NCBI GenBank assembly: GCA_937141995.1
Contig: CAKZQX010000649.1
Coordinates: forward strand, 1 to 15,020
Direction: 5' to 3'
Length of the DNA stretch: 15,020 bases
Origin: an uncultured Chloroflexaceae bacterium
GTDB taxonomy: Bacteria > Chloroflexota > Chloroflexia > Chloroflexales > Chloroflexaceae
Position 1 is the first letter of the stretch. The number at the start of each line of letters is the position of its first letter. The position numbers and the translations under genes were made by a program. Below the pieces are notes generated by a model, which was given only the letters and a program-made list of their open reading frames with translations, searched no databases and was not told the origin of the DNA. Shown one piece after another: positions 1 through 7,085 of the stretch.

Positions 1-88
1 GCACTACGGATCACGGACTACGAATTACGGACTACGGACTACGGATTACAGACTACGGACTACGGATTACGGACTACGGACTACGGAC
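1..88. repeat. Heptamer tandem repeat (ACTACGG/ATTACGG)n
   Basis: About twelve units of a 7-bp repeat, ACTACGG with the variants ATTACGG, ATCACGG and ATTACAG, run from the window edge to the base before the NUDIX start codon. The array has no clear Shine-Dalgarno sequence and no recognisable promoter. It may begin outside the window. Short heptamer arrays are known in cyanobacteria (STRR sequences). Similarity in unit length is the only link I can make here. Confidence 0.85.
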
Positions 89-577
89 ATGTACACACCA
101 ATTGTTGCAACCCTGGGCTATGTCCTCTCGCCGGACGGCGGCTCAGTGTTGATGATCCATCGTAATACCCGCCCCGATGACCTGCATTATGGCAAGCACA
201 ACGGACTGGGCGGCAAAATCGACACCAACGAGGATGTTGTGAGCGGTATGCGCCGCGAACTGCGCGAGGAAGCCGGCATTGAGGCGCTGGATCTGACGTT
301 ACGGGGAACGATCAACTGGACGGGGTTTGGGAAGCATGGCGAGAACTGGCTGGGCTTTATCTTCCTCATCACCCGCTGGAGTGGCACGCCGCTTGATCGG
401 AACCCCGAAGGTACCCTGGAGTGGGTGCCGGTGTCGCAGATCCTGGAGTGCAACCTCTGGCCGGGGGATCGCTACTTCCTGCCGCTGGTGTTTGGCGATG
501 ACCTGCGCCAGTTCCACGGGTTTATGCCCTACGCTGCCGGACAACCTACCGACTGGCGCTATACCCTGATCAATTGA
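89..577 (+). CDS. NUDIX hydrolase, MTH1/NUDT1-like (8-oxo-dGTP diphosphatase family)
   Basis: A 162-aa protein that probably hydrolyses oxidised purine nucleoside triphosphates to monophosphates in the cytoplasm, cleaning the nucleotide pool. A complete NUDIX box spans residues 42-64: Gly42, Glu48, Arg56-Glu57, Glu60-Glu61 and Gly63. The GLGG stretch before it, the WPGDRYFLP motif (124-132), FHGF (142-145) and the YTL near the C-terminus all match the layout of human MTH1 (WPDDSYWFP, FHGY, YTL). The length is also near that of MTH1 (about 156 aa). MTH1 uses Trp117, Asp119 and Asp120 to read the base. Here the Trp and the second Asp are kept but the first Asp is Gly126, so substrate preference may differ. 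The start is the first ATG after the heptamer array and has no good ribosome-binding site. The stop codon lies inside the direct repeat that flanks element E1. The family call is firm; the exact substrate is inferred. Confidence 0.9.
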   Translation: MYTPIVATLGYVLSPDGGSVLMIHRNTRPDDLHYGKHNGLGGKIDTNEDVVSGMRRELREEAGIEALDLTLRGTINWTGFGKHGENWLGFIFLITRWSGTPLDRNPEGTLEWVPVSQILECNLWPGDRYFLPLVFGDDLRQFHGFMPYAAGQPTDWRYTLIN

Positions 578-579
578 TA

Positions 580-773
580 CGAGTTACGCGGTCACGAACC
601 CGGAAGGACATTTCGCCTCCGGCAGGGCGGAACTGGACATCCTTTTTCACAAAAATGTGGCTCTGTGAGCCACATTTTTGTGAAAAAGATAAAAAACGTA
701 CCATGCTGCCGCAGGCGAATCGGGCTTACGGTTGGTGAAACGCTCAGTTTGATCGTCCACCGCGTAAGTCGTG
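580..773. repeat. Palindromic interspersed element E1
   Basis: A full copy of 194 bp in A-hairpin-B orientation. The left end CGAGTTACGCGGT and right end ACCGCGTAAGTCGTG are inverted repeats. The central hairpin is a perfect 22-bp stem (642-663 with 667-688) with loop TGT. Its inner stem ATGTGGCTC is bounded by A5 and T5, giving a terminator shape on both strands. The left arm carries module A (TCGCCTCCGGCAGGGCGG) and the right arm module B (ACCATGCTGCCGCAGGCGAA, here with GTACC before it). It is flanked by an imperfect direct repeat, TCAATTGATA (570-579) and TCAGTTGATA (774-783). It lies between two convergent genes. Confidence 0.9.
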
Positions 774-784
774 TCAGTTGATAC

Positions 785-817
785 AAAAACCTCCCGCAGG
801 CATATGTCTGCGGGAGG
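785..817 (-). terminator. Rho-independent terminator of the HlyD-family gene
   Basis: A perfect 10-bp stem (790-799 with 808-817, arm CCTCCCGCAG) with an 8-nt loop. On the minus strand it is followed by TTTTTGT. It sits 33 bp after the stop codon of the minus-strand HlyD gene and just outside element E1, so this gene has its own terminator apart from the repeat. Confidence 0.9.
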
Positions 818-849
818 AAGTATGCTATCGGCTGGATTGGACTGGCGAT

Positions 850-2466
850 TTAGCTCTGACTCTCGGCCTGTTCGGACAGTTCCGGCGTGTCCCGGCTGCT
901 CTCCTCCTCCGATGACTCAATCGAAACTGTAGCTGTCATATTCCAGCGAAGCCGGCTGTCCCACTCCTGCGGCTCGATCACCACGGTGTAGGTAATATCA
1001 CCCTGATTGTTCTTCCCAATCGGCTTGATCTGCGTAACCGTGCCCGGCAATGTCAGGTCAGGGATGGCATCAAAGGTGATTTCAACATCCTGACCCTGCT
1101 CAACATTGACAATGCTCAACTCGGTCAGGTCGTCGGTTTCGATCTTCCACTCGGAGAAGTCGCCGATAACCACCGCCGGTTCGGTTGCGCTGGGGATCTC
1201 GCCGATCTCCAGGTTCATCTCCGCAATCTCGCCGGCCAGCGGCGTGAACAGGGTCGCCTTCTCACGCTCCAGTTGGGCCTGATCCAGGGCCACCTGACGT
1301 TGTAAGACAACCGCTTCGGCCTGCGCAATCTCGGACGCTGTCGGGTCGGCCACCAGTCGGCTGAGGCCGGCCTGCGCATTGTTCACACCCGCCTGCGCCG
1401 CCGCGACGCGTCCAGCCCGCTCTTCACCCTGAAGCTTACTCAACTGGGCCTGGGCGCTGGCAATGTCGGCCTCGGCGCGGGCTACATCTGCGCGAGCGCT
1501 TTCGATCTCATCCACGTCAAAGCCCTTCAATACATCGTCCAGATTGGACTGCGCCTCACGCACACGGGCTTCAGCATCCTCAATCCCGGTGATTTCCGCG
1601 CGCTGAGCCTCTTCGTAATTCAGCTTCGCCTGTTCCAGCGCCTGCTCAGCCGTCTCCACCGCGCGCAGGGCTGCCTCTTCCTGGTCCTTGCGCTCCTGGG
1701 GCAACTCATCACCACCCCGCGCCAGTTCATTCTCTAACTCCCGATTGTCCCAGTAAATACGGCTGTAATCTGCCTGCTGGTCACGCAGTTCGTTGGCAGC
1801 CTGCTCAATCTGCAACTCGGCATTGACCTTGGCCGCCGACAGCCGGTTACGTGTATCCTGCAACGTGGCACGCGCCTGATCTACCCGGGCGCGGGCACTC
1901 TCCACCTGCGTCGTCTCCGGACCGGCCTGGAGCCGCGTGAGCCGCGCGCGCGCCTCATTCAACCGGGCCCGGGCTTCCTGCACCCCCGCCTGCGCCGACT
2001 GAATATCCTGCGATGTCACTGAGCCCTGCACCTCGCGCAGTTGACCCTGCGCCTGGGCAATCTGTGCCTCGGCCTCGGCAATTTCCTCGGCGGTGGCCCC
2101 CTCCAGCAACTTATCCAGATCGGCCTGGGCCTGCGCCAGCGCCGCCTCCGCCTGCGAAACCCGCAGATCCAGATCGCGTGTGTCAAGCCGGGCCAGCGCC
2201 TCACCTTCTGCGACCTGCTCACCCTCCTCGACCATAATCTCCGCCACGCGAACATTGCTAAGTTCAAAGGTCAGGTTGACATCATTAATCGGTAGCACGA
2301 CGGCATCGGCGACCACGCGATTACCCGCTTCGACCGTATCAATCAATGGAGCGGCGGTTGGGGTTGGTTCAGCCAGTCCCAGCGTCCCGCCGCCACCACC
2401 GAACGCCACGTATACACCACCGGCAATCAGGGCGAGCACCACCAGACCGATAATCCACTTGCGCAT
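850..2466 (-). CDS. HlyD/MacA-type periplasmic adaptor (membrane-fusion protein)
   Basis: A 538-aa adaptor subunit of an export system, anchored in the cytoplasmic membrane and projecting outward. Residues 3-23 form a membrane anchor (WIIGLVVLALIAGGVYVAF). A short beta/lipoyl-like half follows (about 50-95: EIMVEEGEQVAEGEALARLDT). Next comes a very long Ala/Glu/Gln-rich heptad region (about 95-395) predicted as coiled-coil hairpin. The second lipoyl half (ATLFTPLAGEIAEMNLEIGE) and a beta-barrel domain come last, ending in an acidic tail. The coiled coil is long for a MacA-like protein. I chose the ATG at 2466 because GAGG lies 8-9 nt upstream; a GTG at 2484 would add six residues and has no well-spaced site. 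The ABC-cNMP ATPase gene lies upstream on the same strand, 481 bp away, with two repeats between. MacA/HlyD proteins work with an ATPase and permease; no permease is seen here. The substrate is unknown. Confidence 0.88.
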   Translation of the reverse strand: MRKWIIGLVVLALIAGGVYVAFGGGGGTLGLAEPTPTAAPLIDTVEAGNRVVADAVVLPINDVNLTFELSNVRVAEIMVEEGEQVAEGEALARLDTRDLDLRVSQAEAALAQAQADLDKLLEGATAEEIAEAEAQIAQAQGQLREVQGSVTSQDIQSAQAGVQEARARLNEARARLTRLQAGPETTQVESARARVDQARATLQDTRNRLSAAKVNAELQIEQAANELRDQQADYSRIYWDNRELENELARGGDELPQERKDQEEAALRAVETAEQALEQAKLNYEEAQRAEITGIEDAEARVREAQSNLDDVLKGFDVDEIESARADVARAEADIASAQAQLSKLQGEERAGRVAAAQAGVNNAQAGLSRLVADPTASEIAQAEAVVLQRQVALDQAQLEREKATLFTPLAGEIAEMNLEIGEIPSATEPAVVIGDFSEWKIETDDLTELSIVNVEQGQDVEITFDAIPDLTLPGTVTQIKPIGKNNQGDITYTVVIEPQEWDSRLRWNMTATVSIESSEEESSRDTPELSEQAESQS

Positions 2467-2546
2467 ACACTCTACCTCTTTCACCTCGCGGCTATCTATT
2501 TCGTCGGGGTATCGCTGTCGATACCCGCCGCATTATACTCTTGTAA

Positions 2547-2742
2547 CAGGACTTACGCGGTTACTATGCAAACCGGACGTTCCACCCGATGGAACCCTGT
2601 TTCGCCTGCGGCAGCGTGGTCCTCTTTTTAGCTTTTCCACAAAAATGTTACACAGTGTGTAACATTTTTGTGGAAAAGCATGGGATCTTCCGCCCTGCCG
2701 GAGGCGACATTCCCTTCCGGGTCAGTGACCGCGTAACTCCTA
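2547..2742. repeat. Palindromic interspersed element E2 (inverted orientation)
   Basis: A full copy of 196 bp with left end CAGGACTTACGCGGT and right end ACCGCGTAACTCCTA. The central hairpin is a perfect 23-bp stem (2631-2653 with 2657-2679) with loop AGT; its inner arm is ATGTTACAC. The module order is reversed compared with E1: the complement of module B is on the left, and the complement of module A (CCGCCCTGCCGGAGGCGA) is on the right. The flanks are TTGTAA (2541-2546) and TCATGTAA (2743-2750). The second flank is shared with E3. The element lies upstream of the HlyD gene. Confidence 0.9.
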
Positions 2743-2750
2743 TCATGTAA

Positions 2751-2918
2751 CAGGAGGTACGCAGTCGGTTCCAAATCAGGTGTTCATCTGAAGGAACGAC
2801 CCGATTCGCCTCCGGCGGGGCAGAAGATATCGTTTCTTTTTCAGGAAAATTTGGCTCTCCGAGCCAAATTTTCCTGAAAAAGAAACGGCCCATTTGAACG
2901 CCCACCGCGTAACTCCTA
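2751..2918. repeat. Palindromic interspersed element E3
   Basis: A 168-bp copy placed head-to-tail with E2, separated only by the 8 bp TCATGTAA. The same 8 bp follow it (2919-2926). The left end CAGGAGGTACGCAGT is less conserved than the right end ACCGCGTAACTCCTA. The central hairpin is the longest in the window: a perfect 26-bp stem (2832-2857 with 2861-2886), loop TCC, inner arm ATTTGGCTC. A small left-arm hairpin, TCAGGTG (2776-2782) with CATCTGA (2785-2791), matches one in E6 with paired base changes. Module B is missing. It lies 29 bp past the stop codon of the ABC-cNMP gene and could terminate its transcript. Confidence 0.9.
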
Positions 2919-2947
2919 TCATGTAACCGATATCGTTTGACGATAAA

Positions 2948-4117
2948 CTACGACTGTTGGTTGCTGAATGCTGCGATGCTCCGGAACCGCTCATCCGTTA
3001 TCCGCCCCATCTCGGTTTTCGTCTCCTCGGACGTGGCTATCAACCGGCTGAAATCTTCACGATCCAGCGTGGCAACCTCAACCTGCGTTTCCGGCGCGGC
3101 CCGCACGGTTGCCGTCCGCGCGCCGCTACGCACCAGGCCCATCTCGCCAAAGTATTTTCCCTGGCCCAGCCGGTCCACGATAATTTCCTGCCCATCGGGA
3201 TGGTGAATCTCAATCTCCACTTCACCGCTGGTAATGATATAAAAACGATCCGCCATCTCACCCTGCGTGATGATCGTCTCACCGGGATGAAACTGGCGTG
3301 GCTCAAGCTCACGCGTCACCCAGGCCAACTGATCGACCGTCAAACCGGGGAGTGCCTGCACCACATACTGGTTAATCACTTCGCCATCGGAGACAATAAC
3401 CGCGCGCGTCGCCCGCTTCGCCAGGTCGTTATCGTGCGTCACCATCAGGATGGTCTTCCCCTGTGCCACCAGTTCCTCGAAGAGTTTGAACACCTGGCCG
3501 GCCGTTTTCGAGTCAAGGTTACCTGTCGGCTCGTCCGCTACCAGGACGGGCGGGTCATTCGCCAGTGCCCGCGCAATAGCGACGCGCTGCTGCTGCCCAC
3601 CGGAAATCGCGGAAGGCAGTTTATGCGCATTCTCCACCATATCTACCTGACCCAGCAGGTACATGGCGCGTTCGCGGCGCTCGCGGGGGGAATACATATT
3701 GCAAAAGTCCATCGGCAGCATCACATTCTCGATCACCGAGAGCGTGGGTAGCAGTTGGAAAAACTGGAAAATGATGCCCAGATCCTTCCCCCGCCAGACG
3801 GCCATCTGGCCCTCGTTAAGCTTGTGAACCGCCGTATCGCCAACATACACTTCACCGCTGGAAGGGCGGTCAATGCCCGTGATCATGTTGATCAACGTTG
3901 ACTTCCCGCTCCCGGACTTCCCGATAACTGCAACAAACTCCCCCCGATCGACCCGGAGATCAACGCCTTTGAGCGCAGTAAACGTTCCCGCCGCACTCTG
4001 ATAGGTCTTCACCACGTTGCGTAGCTCGATCAGATGGGTGTTGCCATGGCGGTAGCCCCCGTTCGTCTGGTCCGTATTACGTTTGAACAGACGATTAAAC
4101 ATAAACCCTCCAGCCAT
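2948..4117 (-). CDS. ABC transporter ATPase (LolD/MacB type) fused to a cNMP-binding domain
   Basis: A 389-aa cytoplasmic ATPase. The ABC domain covers about 28-250: Walker [10 protein letters not shown] (66-74), Q-loop Gln118, signature ISGGQQQR (171-178), Walker B VLVADE (191-196) and H-loop His228. The layout is that of the LolD/MacB/FtsE group, which energises lipoprotein release or efflux. A cyclic-nucleotide-binding domain follows (about 262-375), with [20 protein letters not shown] and phosphate-cassette-like [18 protein letters not shown]; Glu325 and Arg334 fit the ligand-contact positions. The fusion suggests an ATPase gated by a nucleotide or a docking domain, but binding is inferred. 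An ATG at 4102 has a strong GGAGG close upstream, and the ATG at 4117 a weak site, so the protein may start at residue 6. The HlyD-type gene follows on the same strand. A partner permease is absent from the window. Confidence 0.9.
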   Translation of the reverse strand: MAGGFMFNRLFKRNTDQTNGGYRHGNTHLIELRNVVKTYQSAAGTFTALKGVDLRVDRGEFVAVIGKSGSGKSTLINMITGIDRPSSGEVYVGDTAVHKLNEGQMAVWRGKDLGIIFQFFQLLPTLSVIENVMLPMDFCNMYSPRERRERAMYLLGQVDMVENAHKLPSAISGGQQQRVAIARALANDPPVLVADEPTGNLDSKTAGQVFKLFEELVAQGKTILMVTHDNDLAKRATRAVIVSDGEVINQYVVQALPGLTVDQLAWVTRELEPRQFHPGETIITQGEMADRFYIITSGEVEIEIHHPDGQEIIVDRLGQGKYFGEMGLVRSGARTATVRAAPETQVEVATLDREDFSRLIATSEETKTEMGRITDERFRSIAAFSNQQS

Positions 4118-4127
4118 AAAACCACTA

Positions 4128-4158
4128 TATCATTGCGCTATCATTGCCGTATCATCGT
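4128..4158. promoter_or_regulatory. Three 11-bp phased direct repeats upstream of the ABC-cNMP gene
   Basis: TATCATTGC occurs at 4128 and 4139, with the variant TATCATCGT at 4150, a strict 11-bp period. On the minus strand the unit reads GCAATGATA. The repeats begin 11 bp upstream of the 4117 start codon. Spacing by about one helical turn places the units on one DNA face, as in operators bound cooperatively. The regulator is unknown. Confidence 0.4.
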
Positions 4159-4337
4159 TGCTGAATTCAGTATACCCATACGTAGCGGTCATGTCATCAC
4201 CCGAAGGTATCGCACGGAGTACGTCCTGAGAATGAGAGATTTTGCCTGCCGATGACGCAACCGCGATGCGCCTACAGTACCACCGCTGCTCGCTCTTTCC
4301 ATTGTACATTACATTTCCCCACACGGTGATTGAAATT

Positions 4338-4467
4338 CAGGAGTTACGCGGTCGGTTCCAACCCAGGCGTCTGCCGGGGAGCCATGACCCGTTTCGCCTC
4401 CGGCAGAGCGAAATATGCCGTTATCGGGAGCAAACGACCTGTCTGAACGCGCACCGCGTACGTCCTG
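4338..4467. repeat. Palindromic element E4, deletion derivative without central hairpin
   Basis: A 130-bp copy with left end CAGGAGTTACGCGGT and right end ACCGCGTACGTCCTG. It is flanked by an exact 7-bp direct repeat, TGAAATT (4331-4337 and 4468-4474). Module A is present (TCGCCTCCGGCAGAGCG), but the central hairpin and module B are gone. The repeat-bounded ends show that this shortened form has clean borders. Confidence 0.85.
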
Positions 4468-4558
4468 TGAAATTGACATGCCTCACGGCACCGCGACCAG
4501 GGTACGTCTCACTGCACTGCCGTTCATGACGCAGATGCCCGGTTCACTGTTTGATTGA

Positions 4559-4612
4559 CAGGAGTTACGCAGTGCGGAGTCTCCTGTCGGATCAACGACC
4601 GCGTAACTCGTG
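4559..4612. repeat. Palindromic element E5, minimal 54-bp form
   Basis: Only the two ends remain, CAGGAGTTACGCAGT and ACCGCGTAACTCGTG, joined by about 24 bp. It is flanked by an exact 7-bp direct repeat, TGATTGA (4552-4558 and 4613-4619). It lacks both modules and the hairpin. The direct repeat defines the element boundary well. Confidence 0.8.
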
Positions 4613-4771
4613 TGATTGAGACGATTATGAGCCGCACTACGACATACAACGGTATCCCAACATTTGCATGGAATGCGGCTGATTTACCCGGCTGTAAAAT
4701 CCAAGCATGGTGGCATACATCTTGCAAGGCGATGACACCAGAAAGGTATCATCGTTCAGGAGGTGTATTCC

Positions 4772-5224
4772 ATGACCATGGTGGGCGTACAAACGGAACA
4801 ACGGTATCCGAGTGATGTCACGGATGAACAATGGACAGCGATCGAGCCACTGATCCCAGTCAAAACCGGCAGTGGTACCGGCCCGGGCAAACCACGGAGT
4901 TTGAATATGCGGCAGGTCGTCAACGCCCTCTGCTATCTGGAGCATACCGGGTGCCAGTGGCGTTATTTGCCCAAGGATTTCCCCAACTACAACAGCGTGC
5001 GCTACTACTACGACTCCTGGCGCAAGGATGGCACATGGGAACGCATCCGGGCAACACTCGGATGCCAGGATGCCGAACAGGAAGAACCGGCCCATGAAGC
5101 GCCCTTTAGCCTCTCCCAACGCCGGAATGGAAAACCCCACGGAGGAACGGATGGTGCGGCCCATCCCAACCTGATCGAGCCGCGTCCCCATAATCGGCGA
5201 TACGCTGCGCGCCAGAAGGCGTAG
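4772..5224 (+). pseudogene. Truncated IS5-family transposase (N-terminal DUF4096-like part)
   Basis: A 150-codon reading frame. The first 95 or so residues match the N-terminal, DNA-binding part of IS5-type transposases: RYPSDVTDEQW, then PGKPRSLNMRQVVNALCYLEHTGCQWRYLPKDFPNYNSVRYYYDSWRKDGTWERI in segments. After WERIRATLG the sequence no longer resembles a transposase, and the DDE catalytic domain is missing; I read no continuation in other frames. The start is ATG 4772 with a perfect AGGAGG (4758-4763) 8 nt upstream, so a short protein could still be made. Inverted repeats of a complete IS were not found. A remnant that may now be inert or act as a DNA-binding fragment; the latter is a guess. 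Confidence 0.8.
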
Positions 5225-5281
5225 TGACGTTCCCGAGCGAACACGGTAAAAGATGAATACCCCAACTCTTCGCTTGTATGC

Positions 5282-5310
5282 AGTGCGCGGGTCAGGTTGA
5301 CCCGCGCACT
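5282..5310. other. Perfect GC-rich hairpin without T-tract
   Basis: A 13-bp perfect stem, AGTGCGCGGGTCA (5282-5294) with its complement (5298-5310), loop GGT. Neither strand has a T-run after it, so it is not a canonical intrinsic terminator. It lies between the transposase remnant and element E6. From 5225 to 5281 I see nothing else. Confidence 0.6.
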
Positions 5311-5329
5311 CTGCTGAATTGGGCAATAA

Positions 5330-5575
5330 CAGAAGTTACGTAGTGCGCGTCTACATGACAGGCGTTACGCGGTTGGTTCCAAACCAGGCATTTGCCTGGA
5401 CGCATAGCCCGTTTCGCCTCCGGCAGGGCGGAAAACACCAGGTCTTGTTCACGAAAAATTGGCTCGGAGAGCCAATTTTTCGTGAACAAGAGAAAACCGT
5501 ACCATGCTGCCGCAGCCGAATCAGGCTTCCACCCGGTCAAACGTCCGGGTTGCATGCTCACCGTGTAACGTGGGT
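5330..5575. repeat. Palindromic interspersed element E6 with a doubled left end
   Basis: A 246-bp copy in A-hairpin-B orientation. It has two left ends: a diverged one, CAGAAGTTACGTAGT at 5330, and a standard one, CAGGCGTTACGCGGT at 5359. The right end is diverged (ACCGTGTAACGTGGG). The central hairpin is a perfect 23-bp stem (5443-5465 with 5469-5491), loop GGA, inner arm ATTGGCTC. A left-arm hairpin pairs CCAGGCA (5384-5390) with TGCCTGG (5393-5399). Flanking CAATAA (5324-5329 and 5576-5581) is a possible direct repeat. It ends about 100 bp before serS. Confidence 0.85.
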
Positions 5576-5677
5576 CAATAATTGGCATGCTCCGGTATCA
5601 CATCCGCGCCAATGCGTGTAGAATAGTACCGACAGATACCTGATCTCTCTGCATGCTGTGAAAGGAGCCGTCAATCT

Positions 5678-6946
5678 ATGCTCGACATCAAACTCATCCG
5701 CGAGCAACCCGATTTTGTGAAAGCGCAACTGGGCCGGGCCGAGGTTGCTGGTGATGTGATCGACACTATTCTGTCGCTCGATGAGCAGCGCCGCACGCTG
5801 CTGCAACAGGTCGAGTCGCTCAAGGCCGAGCGCAACGCGGTCTCGAAGGAGATCGGCAAGATGAAAGACGCGGCCGCCCGCGATACGCGGATTGCCGAGA
5901 TGCGCGTCGTGGGTGATCGCATTACGGAGTTAGACCGCGAGGTGGCCGAGGTCGAAGAACGCCAGCGCATGTTGATGCTGGAAATTCGCAACCTACCGCA
6001 TGCCGATGTCCCGGAAGGCGCTGACGAGAGCGCAAACGTCGTTATTGCGCAGGAGGGCGAGCCACATGACCTGGGCTTTCCGGCCCAACCCCACTGGGAT
6101 CTGGGTGAGGCGCTGGGTATTATTGACTTTGAGCGCGGTGCTAAGCTGTCGGGATCGCGCTTCTATGTGCTGCAAGGGCTGGGGGCAAAGCTGCAGCGCG
6201 CGCTGATCCAATGGCTGCTTGATCTGCATGTCGAGCAGGGCTACCGTGAGGTCTACCCGCCCTTCATCGTCAAGGAGCATTGCATGTGGGGGGCCGGACA
6301 ACTCCCCAAGTTTAGCGATAACCTCTACCGCGATGAAGATGCCGGCTTCTGGCTTGTTCCCACTGCCGAAGTGCCGCTCACCAATCTCTACACGGACGAA
6401 ATTCTCGACGCGGGGCAACTGCCGATCCATCTCTGTGCCTACACTCCCTGCTTCCGGCGTGAGCAGATGAGCGCGGGGCGCGATGTGCGCGGCATCAAGC
6501 GCGGGCACCAGTTCGACAAAGTGGAAATGTATAAGTTTGTGCATCCTGATACCAGCTATGCCGAACTGGAAAAGATGCGCGCAGACGCCGAGGCGACCTG
6601 CCGGGCGCTTGGTATTCCCTTCCGCACGAAACTGCTCTGCACGGGGGATATGGGCTTTGCGGCGACCAAAACCTACGACCTGGAACTCTGGGCACCGGGC
6701 CAGGAAGAGTGGCTGGAGGTCAGCTCGTGCAGCAATGTCGAGGCATTCCAGGCCCGGCGCGCCAACCTGCGCTTCCGTCCGGCGCCGGGCGAACGTCCCG
6801 ATCACCTGCATACGCTGAATGGCTCCGGGCTGGGGGTACCACGCACGATGATTGCGATCATGGAGAACTATCAGCAGGCTGATGGCAGTATTGTCATTCC
6901 TGAAGTGCTGCGCCCCTACATGGGCGGGCGAGATGTAATCCGGTAA
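5678..6946 (+). CDS. serS: Serine--tRNA ligase
   Basis: A 422-aa class II aminoacyl-tRNA synthetase that charges tRNA-Ser (and tRNA-Sec where present) with serine, using ATP. The N-terminal helical arm (about 1-105) is an antiparallel coiled coil that grips the tRNA long variable arm. The catalytic core has the TAE motif (229-231), motif 2 [19 protein letters not shown] (258-276) with the [11 protein letters not shown] that follows, and motif 3 [20 protein letters not shown] (381-400) with Arg389, followed by [10 protein letters not shown]. Length and motif order are normal for bacterial SerRS. Small changes from the usual sequence, such as Gly-Val-Pro where Ala-Val-Gly is common, are within the family. 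GGAG lies about 10-11 nt before the ATG. There is no T-box-like leader that I can see, and the gene appears to be monocistronic. Confidence 0.98.
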   Translation: MLDIKLIREQPDFVKAQLGRAEVAGDVIDTILSLDEQRRTLLQQVESLKAERNAVSKEIGKMKDAAARDTRIAEMRVVGDRITELDREVAEVEERQRMLMLEIRNLPHADVPEGADESANVVIAQEGEPHDLGFPAQPHWDLGEALGIIDFERGAKLSGSRFYVLQGLGAKLQRALIQWLLDLHVEQGYREVYPPFIVKEHCMWGAGQLPKFSDNLYRDEDAGFWLVPTAEVPLTNLYTDEILDAGQLPIHLCAYTPCFRREQMSAGRDVRGIKRGHQFDKVEMYKFVHPDTSYAELEKMRADAEATCRALGIPFRTKLLCTGDMGFAATKTYDLELWAPGQEEWLEVSSCSNVEAFQARRANLRFRPAPGERPDHLHTLNGSGLGVPRTMIAIMENYQQADGSIVIPEVLRPYMGGRDVIR

Positions 6947-6975
6947 CGATATAATCGCAGCAGCAGCGGTCGTGT

Positions 6976-6991
6976 TGTGACGCATATCACA
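6976..6991. promoter_or_regulatory. CRP-type palindrome TGTGA-N6-TCACA
   Basis: The 16-bp sequence TGTGACGCATATCACA has two perfect CRP half-sites with the standard 6-bp spacer. It lies 30 bp after serS and about 95 bp before the Cys-rich gene at 7086. A possible -35/-10 pair (TTGCGT at 6995-7000 and TACCAT at 7018-7023, 17-bp gap) lies just downstream, which would put the site near -46. A CRP/FNR-type regulator is inferred. Confidence 0.45.
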
Positions 6992-7085
6992 CGTTTGCGT
7001 TCCGGGAGCGGAACATGTACCATACCCGATTATACGTGTGAGTTCCTGCCGATACGATACCCTGATACATACAAAGGACACGGCT

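Noticed and set aside
2093..2662. A 189-codon plus-strand frame opposite the HlyD gene
   Set aside because: Low-complexity Ser/Pro/Arg translation typical of the antisense of an Ala/Glu-rich coiled coil; runs into E2.
4637..5326. A 229-codon minus-strand frame over the transposase remnant
   Set aside because: No recognisable domain, no start signal, and it runs through element and IS sequence.
4338..5575. The elements as ends of the IS5-type remnant
   Set aside because: The same ends occur at sites with no transposase, and E4, E5 and E6 each have their own flanking repeats, so they do not frame the remnant as one unit.
5582..5624. TTGGCA and TAGAAT as a serS promoter
   Set aside because: The two hexamers are 31 bp apart, too far for a sigma-70-type promoter, and no better -35 is present.
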